Positions 1 through 5,607 of a stretch of DNA of 6,251 bases are shown piece after piece. A program made the position numbers and the translations under genes. This DNA comes from Micrococcaceae bacterium (GTDB lineage: Bacteria > Actinomycetota > Actinomycetes > Actinomycetales > Micrococcaceae). The stretch is from NCBI GenBank assembly GCA_003486025.1, contig DNHA01000001.1, forward strand, positions 10,490 through 16,740, read 5' to 3'. How positions within the stretch are numbered: the stretch's first letter is position 1; every line of letters begins with the position of its first letter. The notes beneath the pieces were generated by a model. That model saw nothing but the letters and a program-made list of their open reading frames with translations, was not told the DNA's origin and ran no database searches.

Positions 1-671
1 GTGCCGTCCGCCAGCCGTACCGCCCACGAGCTACCCTGCTCAATAATTTCGGCGCGGCCGCCAGAAATAAGTTTTAACCCGCGCGCTGTGGCAGCGTCAC
101 GGAAGAACCCGGCAAGGTGTTCGCCTAACTGGGACGCCAGCGGAATGCCATGACTAACCAGCGTCACCTCGCACCCGGCGTGTAACGCGCCGGAGGCAAC
201 TTCCATGCCCAAGGGGCCGCCACCGATGACCAGTACCGATGGCTTGGAACTGATCTGGTCTTTCAAGCGGATAGCATCATCGAGAGTACGCAGAACCAGC
301 TCGGGGCTTGAAGCATCAGTGTCATCGCGGCGGGCTAACCGCCGGGCGCGTGAGCCCGAGGCGATAATCAGCCCATCATAGGGAAGCGACTGGCCGGAAT
401 CCAACGTGACCACACGTTGTTCCGGGTCCAGCCCGACGGCCTCGACACCTAGTATTTCAGTGGCGCCATGACGCGGTTCAGGCAAGAGATGTGCCTGGAC
501 TTCCTGGTCCTGGTGCAGCAGCGCCTTGGACAGCGCAGGCCTGCTATAGGTGCGGTGGTTTTCGGCTCCAGCGATTGTCAGCTCACCATCAAAACCAGCG
601 GCGCGCAGAGTGTCGCAGGCGGTTTGTCCGGCAATTCCGTTGCCCACCACCACAATTCGGCGCAAACTCAT
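1..671 (-). CDS. FAD/NAD(P)H ferredoxin reductase, C-terminally truncated by window edge
   Basis: This is a pyridine-nucleotide-disulfide-oxidoreductase-fold ferredoxin reductase. It should pass electrons from NAD(P)H via FAD to the adjacent ferredoxin, which then feeds the P450. I translated 223 residues by hand from the ATG at 671-669. Residues 6-15 hold the FAD-binding GxGxxG (VVVGNGIAG). Residues 42-49 read YSRPALSK, the signature of the P450/dioxygenase ferredoxin reductase group. A second dinucleotide-binding GxGxxG lies at about 147-155 (LVIGGGPLG), expected for NAD(P)H. An IIASGSRARRL segment near 102-112 matches the usual ATG-type FAD motif. Family members are about 400 residues, so roughly 45% is missing beyond position 1. 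The start is fixed by an ATGA overlap (668-671) with the ferredoxin stop. No strong ribosome binding site precedes it, so it probably depends on translational coupling. The family call is secure; the pairing with this P450 is inferred from the operon. Confidence 0.9.
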   Translation of the reverse strand, partial: MSLRRIVVVGNGIAGQTACDTLRAAGFDGELTIAGAENHRTYSRPALSKALLHQDQEVQAHLLPEPRHGATEILGVEAVGLDPEQRVVTLDSGQSLPYDGLIIASGSRARRLARRDDTDASSPELVLRTLDDAIRLKDQISSKPSVLVIGGGPLGMEVASGALHAGCEVTLVSHGIPLASQLGEHLAGFFRDAATARGLKLISGGRAEIIEQGSSWAVRLADG

Positions 672-862
672 GATTCGACCAAGCGCAGCGCTGCCACCGG
701 ACAGACCCTGACCGCTGCTTGAGCCGCGTCGAGCTGCGCTGCGGAAACTTCGACGATGTCTAGAATGAGCTCGCCTTCGTCATCTAAATGCATCAGCTGC
801 GCGGCGGCTTCTTCGCACAATCCGTGCCCTTCGCAGCGTGGACGGTCAAGTTCGATTTTCAT
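668..862 (-). CDS. [3Fe-4S]-type ferredoxin (P450 redox partner)
   Basis: This 64-residue ferredoxin probably carries electrons from the reductase to the P450. Visible cluster residues are C10-x2-H13-x2-C16 near the N-terminus and C54-P55 near the C-terminus. Histidine occupies the place of the second cysteine of a classical 4Fe-4S motif. Three cysteines plus that histidine is the pattern of actinobacterial P450 ferredoxins, which usually bind [3Fe-4S], although some members of this CxxHxxC class have been reported with [4Fe-4S]. The middle is acidic (DDEGELILDIVEV), suitable for docking to basic partners. The ATG overlaps the P450 stop by four bases (859-862) and the stop overlaps the reductase ATG (668-671). 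A possible ribosome binding site, AGAGGT, lies at 872-877 inside the P450 gene, nine bases before the start. The length is normal for the family. Confidence 0.93.
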   Translation of the reverse strand: MKIELDRPRCEGHGLCEEAAAQLMHLDDEGELILDIVEVSAAQLDAAQAAVRVCPVAALRLVES

Positions 863-2031
863 GCTGTCACTACCTCTCGTACCGGCAACTTTTCAATACC
901 GCGGGTCATATTGTGCGGCACCCGGGAAGCCTCTTCGACCTGAAGGGAAATCACGTGCTTGGCCAGAGCTCCAATGATTGCGTGGCCTTCAAGTTTGGCT
1001 AAGCCCTGTCCTGCGCAGCCATGCGGGCCGTAACCGAAAGCAAGATGATCCGTAGGGTTTCGAGTCACGTCGAAGGTGTCAGGATCTGCAAAATGACGCG
1101 GATCCCGGTTTCCGGCACCGAGCAAGATACCCAGCTGTGCGCCAGCTGGAACGGTGACGCCATCAAGCTCAACTTCGCGGGTGGTCGTGCGCCCCCAGAT
1201 ATGAAGGGGAGTGTAGTACCGCAGAACCTCGGCCAAGGCTGAAGGAATCAGCGATGGATCTTCGCGGATCAATTTCAACTGCTCAGGATGCTGGGCGAAG
1301 AGGGCGATGATATTGCCGATGGAAGCAATGGTGGTATCGACCCCGGCTCCCAGGTACTGGTGAATGATGTGCCCGGCGGTGCCTGGCGGGATGTCGCCGC
1401 GAAGCTCCGCCTCAAAAATACCCCGGCCAATGGAGCCCTCCGTGAGGTCCTCCGCGCGCACCTCGGAACACCATTGATAGAGTTCCCCGGCAATCGGAAA
1501 GTTTTCCTGAGTACGTTGGTTGAGTGGGCCGAGCACTTGCATAGCCGCCTGTCCCCAGCGCAGCATCGTGTCCTTGATTTCACCGCTGAATCCGATCAGT
1601 TCCGAGACGACATCAAGCGGAAAGATTCGTGCCAAGGCATCGATGGCTTCGAAGCTTCCGGACTTGGCCAGCTCGGAGACTAGGACATCGGCTTTAGCGT
1701 CAATGCTCTCTTTCATGCCGCGCAATGCCCGTGGGGTGAGATTCTGCGAAAGTGTGGCACGCAGCTGGGTATGCATCGGCGGATCTGAAGCCAACGAGGT
1801 TCCCTGAATCGCCTCATTGACCATGGGGTTAAAGCCGATCGAGGTTGAGCTGAAGGCCTCGGTGTCGGCCAGGACTTCCCGGATGGTTTCATAGCGGGTG
1901 ACCGCGTAGATCTCATTCTTTTGCAAGTGGACAACTCCAGCTTGCTCTCTGAGCTGGGTATACGCCTCGTAGGGGTCGATGAGAATCTGGTCATCCCAGA
2001 TATCGATGTCTGAAACTGTAGGTGCTGGCAC
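859..2031 (-). CDS. cytochrome P450 monooxygenase (bacterial class I, CYP199-like)
   Basis: This soluble 390-residue bacterial P450 is complete and has no membrane anchor. The I-helix oxygen-activation motif is GAGVDTT at about 228-234. The K-helix ExxR is E268-V-L-R271. The heme loop is F332-G-Y-G-P-H-G-C339-A-G, with C339 as the thiolate ligand. A SDPPMHTQLR segment (82-91) matches the conserved C-helix region (DPPxHxxxR). From memory, the C-terminal third (RTTTREVEL, then GNRDPRHFADPD, then RLEG/KLEG and LRG/TRG-IE-LPV) closely resembles CYP199A aromatic-acid O-demethylases/hydroxylases; I ran no alignment. The start is GTG (2031-2029), supported by AAGGAG six bases upstream. It is first in a coupled operon with its ferredoxin and reductase and diverges from the GntR gene. 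An aromatic substrate is inferred from resemblance and from the nearby flavin hydroxylase. Confidence 0.95.
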   Translation of the reverse strand: MPAPTVSDIDIWDDQILIDPYEAYTQLREQAGVVHLQKNEIYAVTRYETIREVLADTEAFSSTSIGFNPMVNEAIQGTSLASDPPMHTQLRATLSQNLTPRALRGMKESIDAKADVLVSELAKSGSFEAIDALARIFPLDVVSELIGFSGEIKDTMLRWGQAAMQVLGPLNQRTQENFPIAGELYQWCSEVRAEDLTEGSIGRGIFEAELRGDIPPGTAGHIIHQYLGAGVDTTIASIGNIIALFAQHPEQLKLIREDPSLIPSALAEVLRYYTPLHIWGRTTTREVELDGVTVPAGAQLGILLGAGNRDPRHFADPDTFDVTRNPTDHLAFGYGPHGCAGQGLAKLEGHAIIGALAKHVISLQVEEASRVPHNMTRGIEKLPVREVVTA

Positions 2032-2037
2032 GAGGCG

Positions 2038-2043
2038 CTCCTT
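2038..2043 (-). promoter_or_regulatory. ribosome binding site of the P450 gene
   Basis: On the minus strand AAGGAG sits six bases upstream of the GTG at 2031. It is the strongest Shine-Dalgarno match in the window and decides the GTG start. Confidence 0.75.
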
Positions 2044-2094
2044 GGCTGGCGAATGAGGGATTGCTGCGCTGATTCATAGTGCAGGACGTCGAGC

Positions 2095-2104
2095 TGAACG
2101 TTCA
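2095..2104. repeat. 10-bp perfect palindrome in P450 operon leader
   Basis: TGAACGTTCA is a perfect 10-base palindrome. It lies about 65 bases before the P450 GTG, downstream of the candidate promoter. It could be a protein-binding site within the transcribed leader, but short palindromes also occur by chance. No partner copy is seen elsewhere in the window. Confidence 0.25.
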
Positions 2105-2144
2105 AAAGATTGTGTGATGCACGTCTCTGCGGCGCAATAAAATC

Positions 2145-2174
2145 AGTGTGGCTTAATTCTTTACATCGTGTCAA
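2145..2174 (-). promoter_or_regulatory. candidate promoter of the P450-ferredoxin-reductase operon
   Basis: The minus strand has a perfect -35 hexamer TTGACA (2174-2169). After 18 bases comes CACACT (2150-2145), a weak -10 with three of six consensus bases. This would give a leader of about 105 bases before the GTG at 2031. The -35 is convincing; the -10 is not, which is typical of an activator-dependent or high-GC actinobacterial promoter. Confidence 0.4.
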
Positions 2175-2184
2175 GTAATTTTAC
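2175..2184. promoter_or_regulatory. candidate operator abutting the P450 operon -35 box
   Basis: The plus strand reads GTAATTTTAC, an inverted repeat GTAA-TT-TTAC placed directly against the TTGACA hexamer of the candidate leftward promoter. GntR-family regulators typically bind GT...AC inverted repeats, so this is a plausible site for the adjacent regulator. The short arms make chance occurrence possible in this AT-rich stretch. Confidence 0.3.
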
Positions 2185-2263
2185 GAGATGAATAGATTTG
2201 GGCTGTGTTGGTCCGCGTTGCGCCGCGCGTAGAGTCAACGATTTTGAACTGAACAACGCCTCG

Positions 2264-2291
2264 TTGAAAAGGGGATTCCAGAATGAATAGT
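2264..2291 (+). promoter_or_regulatory. candidate promoter of the GntR regulator gene
   Basis: TTGAAA (2264-2269) matches five of six -35 bases. After 16 bases, AATAGT (2286-2291) matches four of six -10 bases. Transcription would start near 2297-2300, just before the inverted repeat at 2302-2321, leaving a leader of about 130 bases. Confidence 0.3.
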
Positions 2292-2301
2292 GATGGCGGG
2301 T

Positions 2302-2321
2302 AGCCTAGATTCAGGTAGGCT
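2302..2321. repeat. inverted repeat AGCCTA-N8-TAGGCT, candidate autoregulatory operator
   Basis: Six-base perfect arms AGCCTA (2302-2307) and TAGGCT (2316-2321) are separated by eight bases. The repeat lies immediately downstream of the candidate GntR-gene promoter, about 110 bases before its ATG, where a bound repressor would block transcription. It could instead form a hairpin in the leader RNA. The arms and eight-base spacer resemble the layout, but not the sequence, of the repeat at 3516-3537. Confidence 0.35.
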
Positions 2322-2338
2322 GGTGCGCGATCCTCCCA

Positions 2339-2392
2339 AATTCTCTGCGGGGGAATTCTGTAATCCATCACCTGTTGCACCCCGCAAGCGGG
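2339..2392. repeat. two further small inverted repeats in the GntR leader
   Basis: AATTC (2339-2343) pairs with GAATT (2353-2357) across nine bases. CCCGC (2381-2385) pairs with GCGGG (2388-2392) across AA. Together with 2302-2321 the leader has three successive dyads before the start codon at 2431. None is followed by a T-run, so they do not look like intrinsic terminators. They do not match any riboswitch class I recognise. Confidence 0.25.
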
Positions 2393-2430
2393 CAGCACTT
2401 TCACATTAAATTTTTGACAGAGGTATTCCT

Positions 2431-3177
2431 ATGAGTCCGCAAGCGAGTATTGACGCGTCATCTGGAGTGCCGCTGTACCGGCAGATCAAGGACATCCTGC
2501 GAAACGAAATAGTGAAGGGAAAGGCTGATCCGGAAACGCCTATCACCGAAGCTCAGCTGCTTGAGCGCTTTGAGGTTTCTCGCGCTCCGATCCGCCAGGC
2601 GCTCAATGAGCTGGTTGCGGAAGGTTTTGTGTACCGCAAGCAGGGTAAGGGAACTTTCCCCATTGCCGGTGCGCGAGTCCAGCGTCCGGCGAATATCCGC
2701 CCTAGTGCGCTCTACCAGTATCTCGAAGATCAAGGGCTCCACCCGCAGTCGTCGGTTCGCAAGGTAGGCCGCGTACTTCCTCCGCAAGAGGTGATCCAAG
2801 CGCTCAAATTGGAGTCTGGAGAACAATTGCTGCACTTCATCAGGCAGATCTCCGTGGATGGCAAAACCATGCTTGAGGCGGAAGTTTATGTGCGGGTGCC
2901 GGAGTCGTTCGATCCGACCGTTGAAGATCTGGAATCTACCGGCTCAGCGTTCACCTTGCTTGAGCGGGACTTTGGAATCTCGCTGGACCATTCGGCCAAT
3001 GAAGTGTGGGCAACCGCTGCAACGGAGGAGCAATCCAGTAGCCTCGGGGTCGCCAAGGGGGACCCACTGATGACTATCGAAACTATTTTCTACACCGTTG
3101 GCGGGCTTCCGGCTGGTTACCGCTACGCGGTGCACCGTGCCGAAGAGTTCAAGTACAAGTTCGTCTCCAACGGATAA
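2431..3177 (+). CDS. GntR-family (HutC/UTRA) transcriptional regulator
   Basis: This 248-residue regulator is complete and of normal length for the HutC subfamily. Residues about 13-78 are the winged helix-turn-helix, starting with the typical VPLYRQIKDILRNEI. The recognition-helix region is SRAPIRQALNELVAEG (50-65) and the wing is QGKGTF (71-76). Residues about 95-243 match a UTRA ligand-binding domain: it starts SALYQYLEDQG and contains EQLLHFIRQ, then TMLEAEVYVRVPE, and ends with a YRYAVHRAEEFKYKF tail. In this family a small-molecule effector released from or used by the controlled pathway usually relieves repression. The ATG is preceded by AGAGGT (2419-2424) at six bases. The gene lies between the divergent P450 operon and the co-directional hydrolase/flavin-monooxygenase cluster, so it is the natural candidate regulator of both. 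The effector is unknown. Confidence 0.92.
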   Translation: MSPQASIDASSGVPLYRQIKDILRNEIVKGKADPETPITEAQLLERFEVSRAPIRQALNELVAEGFVYRKQGKGTFPIAGARVQRPANIRPSALYQYLEDQGLHPQSSVRKVGRVLPPQEVIQALKLESGEQLLHFIRQISVDGKTMLEAEVYVRVPESFDPTVEDLESTGSAFTLLERDFGISLDHSANEVWATAATEEQSSSLGVAKGDPLMTIETIFYTVGGLPAGYRYAVHRAEEFKYKFVSNG

Positions 3178-3182
3178 AAAGC

Positions 3183-3199
3183 ATTGCCGGATCCGCAAT
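3183..3199. terminator. weak hairpin just after the GntR gene
   Basis: ATTGC (3183-3187) and GCAAT (3195-3199) can pair around a CGGATCC core, six bases after the GntR stop. Only a short TTT follows on the plus strand, so this is at best a weak terminator. A run of five A precedes it, which on the minus strand would read as a T-run. Confidence 0.25.
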
Positions 3200-3227
3200 T
3201 TGGACATCGATGTGCCAAAGATTTTTC

Positions 3228-3242
3228 GAGAATTTAATTCTC
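3228..3242. repeat. perfect 15-base AT-rich palindrome (GAGAATT-T-AATTCTC)
   Basis: Seven-base perfect arms flank a single central T. The dyad extends outward with TTTTC (3223-3227) against GAAAA (3244-3248) if one unpaired T at 3243 is allowed, giving twelve paired positions. It lies 50 bases after the GntR stop and about 315 bases before the next start codon. It could be an operator or a DNA structural site. As RNA the stem would be AU-rich and lacks a following U-run, so it is not a standard terminator. Confidence 0.4.
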
Positions 3243-3515
3243 TGAAAAGACGGAAAATATCACCGAACTATGGTTTGACTAGTTTGTATGGTGTAAATAC
3301 TCGGGTGAGGTATGGCACAAATGGCAGTTGACTTTGTTATGATAATATGCGAAATTAGAAATACGTTGTAAGCTAGCTCACCACGACGAGGCGATGTACT
3401 ACGGCCAGGGTTTTACCTTCGGCTTCCCGGTCCATTGATTCTTCCTCAGTGCTTGTCGCCACTCCTATTACCAGCACCCTAAGTGCCGAGTGCGACCTCT
3501 CAGACTTGAAATCAA

Positions 3516-3537
3516 ACGCATCATTACCTCGATGCGT
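3516..3537. repeat. inverted repeat ACGCATC-N8-GATGCGT before the hydrolase cluster
   Basis: Seven-base perfect arms (3516-3522 and 3531-3537) are separated by eight bases. The repeat ends 21 bases before the ATG at 3559 and 7 bases before the GAAAGG ribosome binding site (3545-3550). It could be a regulator-binding operator or an RNA hairpin in the leader that affects translation. It is one of the longest ungapped-arm dyads in the window. Confidence 0.45.
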
Positions 3538-3558
3538 GGTCCTTGAAAGGTAGATCAA

Positions 3559-4542
3559 ATGACGGAAGCGAATCTAGCATCCGGCCGTGTTGCCCACACG
3601 GTACTTGGCCCAGTGCCGGTTGAAAAACTCGGTGTTGTCGCCGTGCACGAAGCTCTGCTGAGCATCATCCCAGGCGCAGAATACGCCCCGGATATCACCA
3701 TCGATCGTTCGGAGATCTTCGAGATCATTTCCGCGAAACTCATCAAGTTCCGTGAAGCCGGCGGTGGAACAGTAGTTGATTCCGCCGGGATGTTCCACGG
3801 CCGCGACCTGAAGCTCTACGAAACCTTGGCGCGCAGCACCGGAGTGAACATCATTGCTTCCACCGGTCTTGGCCCAGAAGAAATGCTGGGCGGCTACTTC
3901 CTCACCCCGCAGACCAACCCGCCTTCCCCGTGGCCCGCAGATAAGTTCGCCGCGCTATTCTCCAAAGAAATCACCGAAGGCATGGTGGTGCCTCGCTTGG
4001 AGCGCCGTGGCAAGGCAGGACTCATCACCACCATTGCTGCCACCTCAGGGATGACCGCTACCGAGGAATCGCTGTTCCGGGCCGTGGCGCGCACCTCCCG
4101 CGATACCGGCGTGGCCGCCTCCATCCGTTTTGGTGTTGATGCAGTAGCAGAGCTGAAGATCCTTCGCGACGAACACCTGGCGGGGGACCGGATCATCGTG
4201 GGTGGACTTGACCGAAAGGATGCCCAAGGTGCCGCACTCGAAGTCGCCCGCTTAGGCGCCTACGTCGGAATCGATCACGTCGGAACCGAAGACCGCGAAG
4301 GCTATCTGAGCGAGACCGAGCGGGTGAACCTCGTTCTTGAGCTGATCGATGCCGGATTCGTTTCACGCATCCTCCTATCCTCGAACGCTATCGGTGTTGC
4401 CAAGGGGCACGCAGATACGCAGGTCTCCTACGATTACGTCCTGACCAGCTTCGTGCCGCTGCTCAAAGCCCAGGCGGTCACCGATGAGGACATCAACCGC
4501 ATCCTGGTCGAGAACCCACGCGAACTACTCGCGGTGCGCTAA
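3559..4542 (+). CDS. phosphotriesterase-family paralogue lacking most metal ligands (probable pseudoenzyme)
   Basis: This 327-residue protein has the phosphotriesterase scaffold, clearly homologous to the next gene. Shared landmarks include TVLG near the N-terminus, GGGT-V-D near 68-74, GRD at 81-83, STGVNIIASTG at 93-103 and VENPRELL near the C-terminus. The family's binuclear metal site needs HxH, a carbamylated Lys, two more His and an Asp. Here HxH is H30-E-A32. The Lys position is T157 (KAGLITT), the next His position is R190, the GHxDD His is G216, and the Asp is N276. Only H30 remains, so the usual hydrolase chemistry is unlikely. The frame is full length with normal codon bias, arguing for a maintained function such as a partner subunit, ligand sensor or new chemistry. 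The ATG has GAAAGG eight bases upstream. It is first in a rightward cluster, 53 bases before its intact sister. Confidence 0.88.
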   Translation: MTEANLASGRVAHTVLGPVPVEKLGVVAVHEALLSIIPGAEYAPDITIDRSEIFEIISAKLIKFREAGGGTVVDSAGMFHGRDLKLYETLARSTGVNIIASTGLGPEEMLGGYFLTPQTNPPSPWPADKFAALFSKEITEGMVVPRLERRGKAGLITTIAATSGMTATEESLFRAVARTSRDTGVAASIRFGVDAVAELKILRDEHLAGDRIIVGGLDRKDAQGAALEVARLGAYVGIDHVGTEDREGYLSETERVNLVLELIDAGFVSRILLSSNAIGVAKGHADTQVSYDYVLTSFVPLLKAQAVTDEDINRILVENPRELLAVR

Positions 4543-4595
4543 GCCCTGCTCTTTCGCTGGACAAAGCACCCATACATTCTTAGAGGTAAAAGACA

Positions 4596-5549
4596 ATGTC
4601 AAAGGTAAATACGGTCCTCGGGACCATCCCGGCAGAAGAGCTGGGACTCGTGGCAATCCACGAGCATATCGGCTACGGAATGCCCGGCAGCGAGCTGGAC
4701 TCCACCTGGTGGAAGACACCAGAGCAGCGCTACGAAGAAACCGTGCCGAAACTGCGCAAGTTCCACGAGTACGGTGGTGGAACGTTTGTTGACGCGACCG
4801 GTATCTGCAACGGGCGCGACATCGACTACTACAAGTCGCTCTCGGCAAAAACTGGCGTAAACATCATTGCTTGCACCGGTTTTGTCGGTGGAGACACGGC
4901 CTTGCCGCACTTCGCCAATGCTTCGGTGCAGTACCTGGCCGAGGTCTTCATCCACGAGATCACCGTCGGCATCGGCACCACCGGAGCCAAGGCCGGAGTC
5001 ATCAAGGTCGGTGTCTCCCGCGGAGGCAAGATGACCGAATTGGACAAGAAGATCTACCGTGCCGGCGCTCGCGCAGCCGTAGCTACAGGAGTGCCAATCC
5101 TGACCCACCTGGCCATCGACCCGGAACCGGCCATCAAGATCTTTACCGACGAAGGCCTTGATCTGGACCGGGTTCTCTTCGGCCACGCCGATGACGGATT
5201 CAACGCTGACAACACCCCGGACCTGTGGCTAGCCGAACAGGGTGGGCGCGTAGGTTTTGATACTTTCGGCTACGAAACCGAGCTGGAAGATCCTCCCTTC
5301 TGGGCTCGTCCACGTCAAGAACGCCTGGATCACTTCATGCGTTTCATCAATGCCGGAAATATCGACAAGGTCTTGGCCGGCGTCGACGCAAACTGCTCGC
5401 CACTGGGCTGGCCCGGCGTCAAGGGGCACACCGTGAACTACATCTTCGAGGACCTGATCCCTGATCTGCGCACCGCAGGGTTGGACCAGGACGCCATCGA
5501 CAAGATCTTTGTGCACAATCCGGCCAGCTTCTACTCCATCACCAAATAG
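4596..5549 (+). CDS. phosphotriesterase-superfamily metal-dependent hydrolase (lactonase/esterase-like)
   Basis: This 317-residue amidohydrolase-fold enzyme is complete. All expected metal-site residues are present: H22-E-H24, K137 in KAGVIKVGVS (the carbamylated bridging lysine), H171 in PILTH, H197 in FGHADD, and D264 in AGVDA. Natural members of this family commonly hydrolyse lactones or esters, and phosphotriester hydrolysis is often a side activity. The role here is probably opening of an ester or lactone intermediate, but the substrate is not readable. It is cytoplasmic, with no signal peptide. The ATG follows AGAGG (4582-4586) at nine bases. It sits between its degenerate paralogue (53-base gap) and the flavin monooxygenase (58-base gap), all on one strand and without an obvious terminator, so a shared transcript is likely. 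The two paralogues are most alike in the N-terminal third, which suggests tandem duplication. Confidence 0.92.
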   Translation: MSKVNTVLGTIPAEELGLVAIHEHIGYGMPGSELDSTWWKTPEQRYEETVPKLRKFHEYGGGTFVDATGICNGRDIDYYKSLSAKTGVNIIACTGFVGGDTALPHFANASVQYLAEVFIHEITVGIGTTGAKAGVIKVGVSRGGKMTELDKKIYRAGARAAVATGVPILTHLAIDPEPAIKIFTDEGLDLDRVLFGHADDGFNADNTPDLWLAEQGGRVGFDTFGYETELEDPPFWARPRQERLDHFMRFINAGNIDKVLAGVDANCSPLGWPGVKGHTVNYIFEDLIPDLRTAGLDQDAIDKIFVHNPASFYSITK

Positions 5550-5607
5550 ATCTTCAGATCACCACATACTTCCAGCAACGCGGCTGGGTCAAGAAAGAGA
5601 ATTAACC

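Larger units (their letters stand above)
3178..3558. other. intergenic region upstream of the hydrolase cluster
   Basis: No supported gene lies here. About 3205-3370 is clearly AT-rich compared with the flanking genes, while 3371-3558 is close to coding composition. Promoter-like words are TTGACT at 3275-3280 (17 bases later TACTCG, a poor -10), TTGACT at 3328-3333, and TATGATAATAT at 3338-3348. The last two are too close together to form one -35/-10 pair, so no promoter can be fixed confidently. GTAT (3286-3289) and ATAC (3297-3300) form a loose inverted repeat around the GTGTAAATAC word. The length and base composition suggest regulated transcription of the downstream cluster from within this spacer. 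Confidence 0.5.

Noticed and set aside
1713..2174. Minus-strand frame of 153 codons overlapping the P450 start
   Set aside because: It is an out-of-frame shadow of the P450 N-terminus, with Ser/Arg-rich low-information sequence; the P450 frame has clear motifs.
2188..2232. Possible 14-codon leader peptide (MNRFGLCWSALRRA)
   Set aside because: No ribosome binding site, no run of regulatory codons and no adjoining attenuator hairpins; likely chance.
2301..2312. Partial resemblance to the DasR operator (CTAGA core)
   Set aside because: Only about seven of twelve positions agree and the symmetry around CTAG fails; the AGCCTA/TAGGCT dyad explains the bases better.
2171..2404. Minus-strand open frame of 77 codons in the divergent spacer
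   Set aside because: No ribosome binding site and no recognisable domain; it overlaps the promoter and dyad region.
3313..3330. TGGCAC word resembling the -24 element of a sigma-54 promoter
   Set aside because: The matching TTGC at the required spacing is absent, and actinobacteria generally lack sigma-54.
3373..3558. Minus-strand open frame of 61 codons upstream of the pseudoenzyme
   Set aside because: It needs a TTG start abutting the next gene's ATG, has no good ribosome binding site and no family resemblance; it covers the leader dyad.
4546..4570. Imperfect hairpin (CTTT/AAAG with TGC/GCA) between the two phosphotriesterase genes
   Set aside because: The stem is broken and no T-run follows, so there is no support for a terminator separating the two genes.
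4599..5186. Long minus-strand open frame of 195 codons
   Set aside because: It lies antisense within the intact hydrolase gene and has no motif; antisense frames open easily in GC-rich genes.
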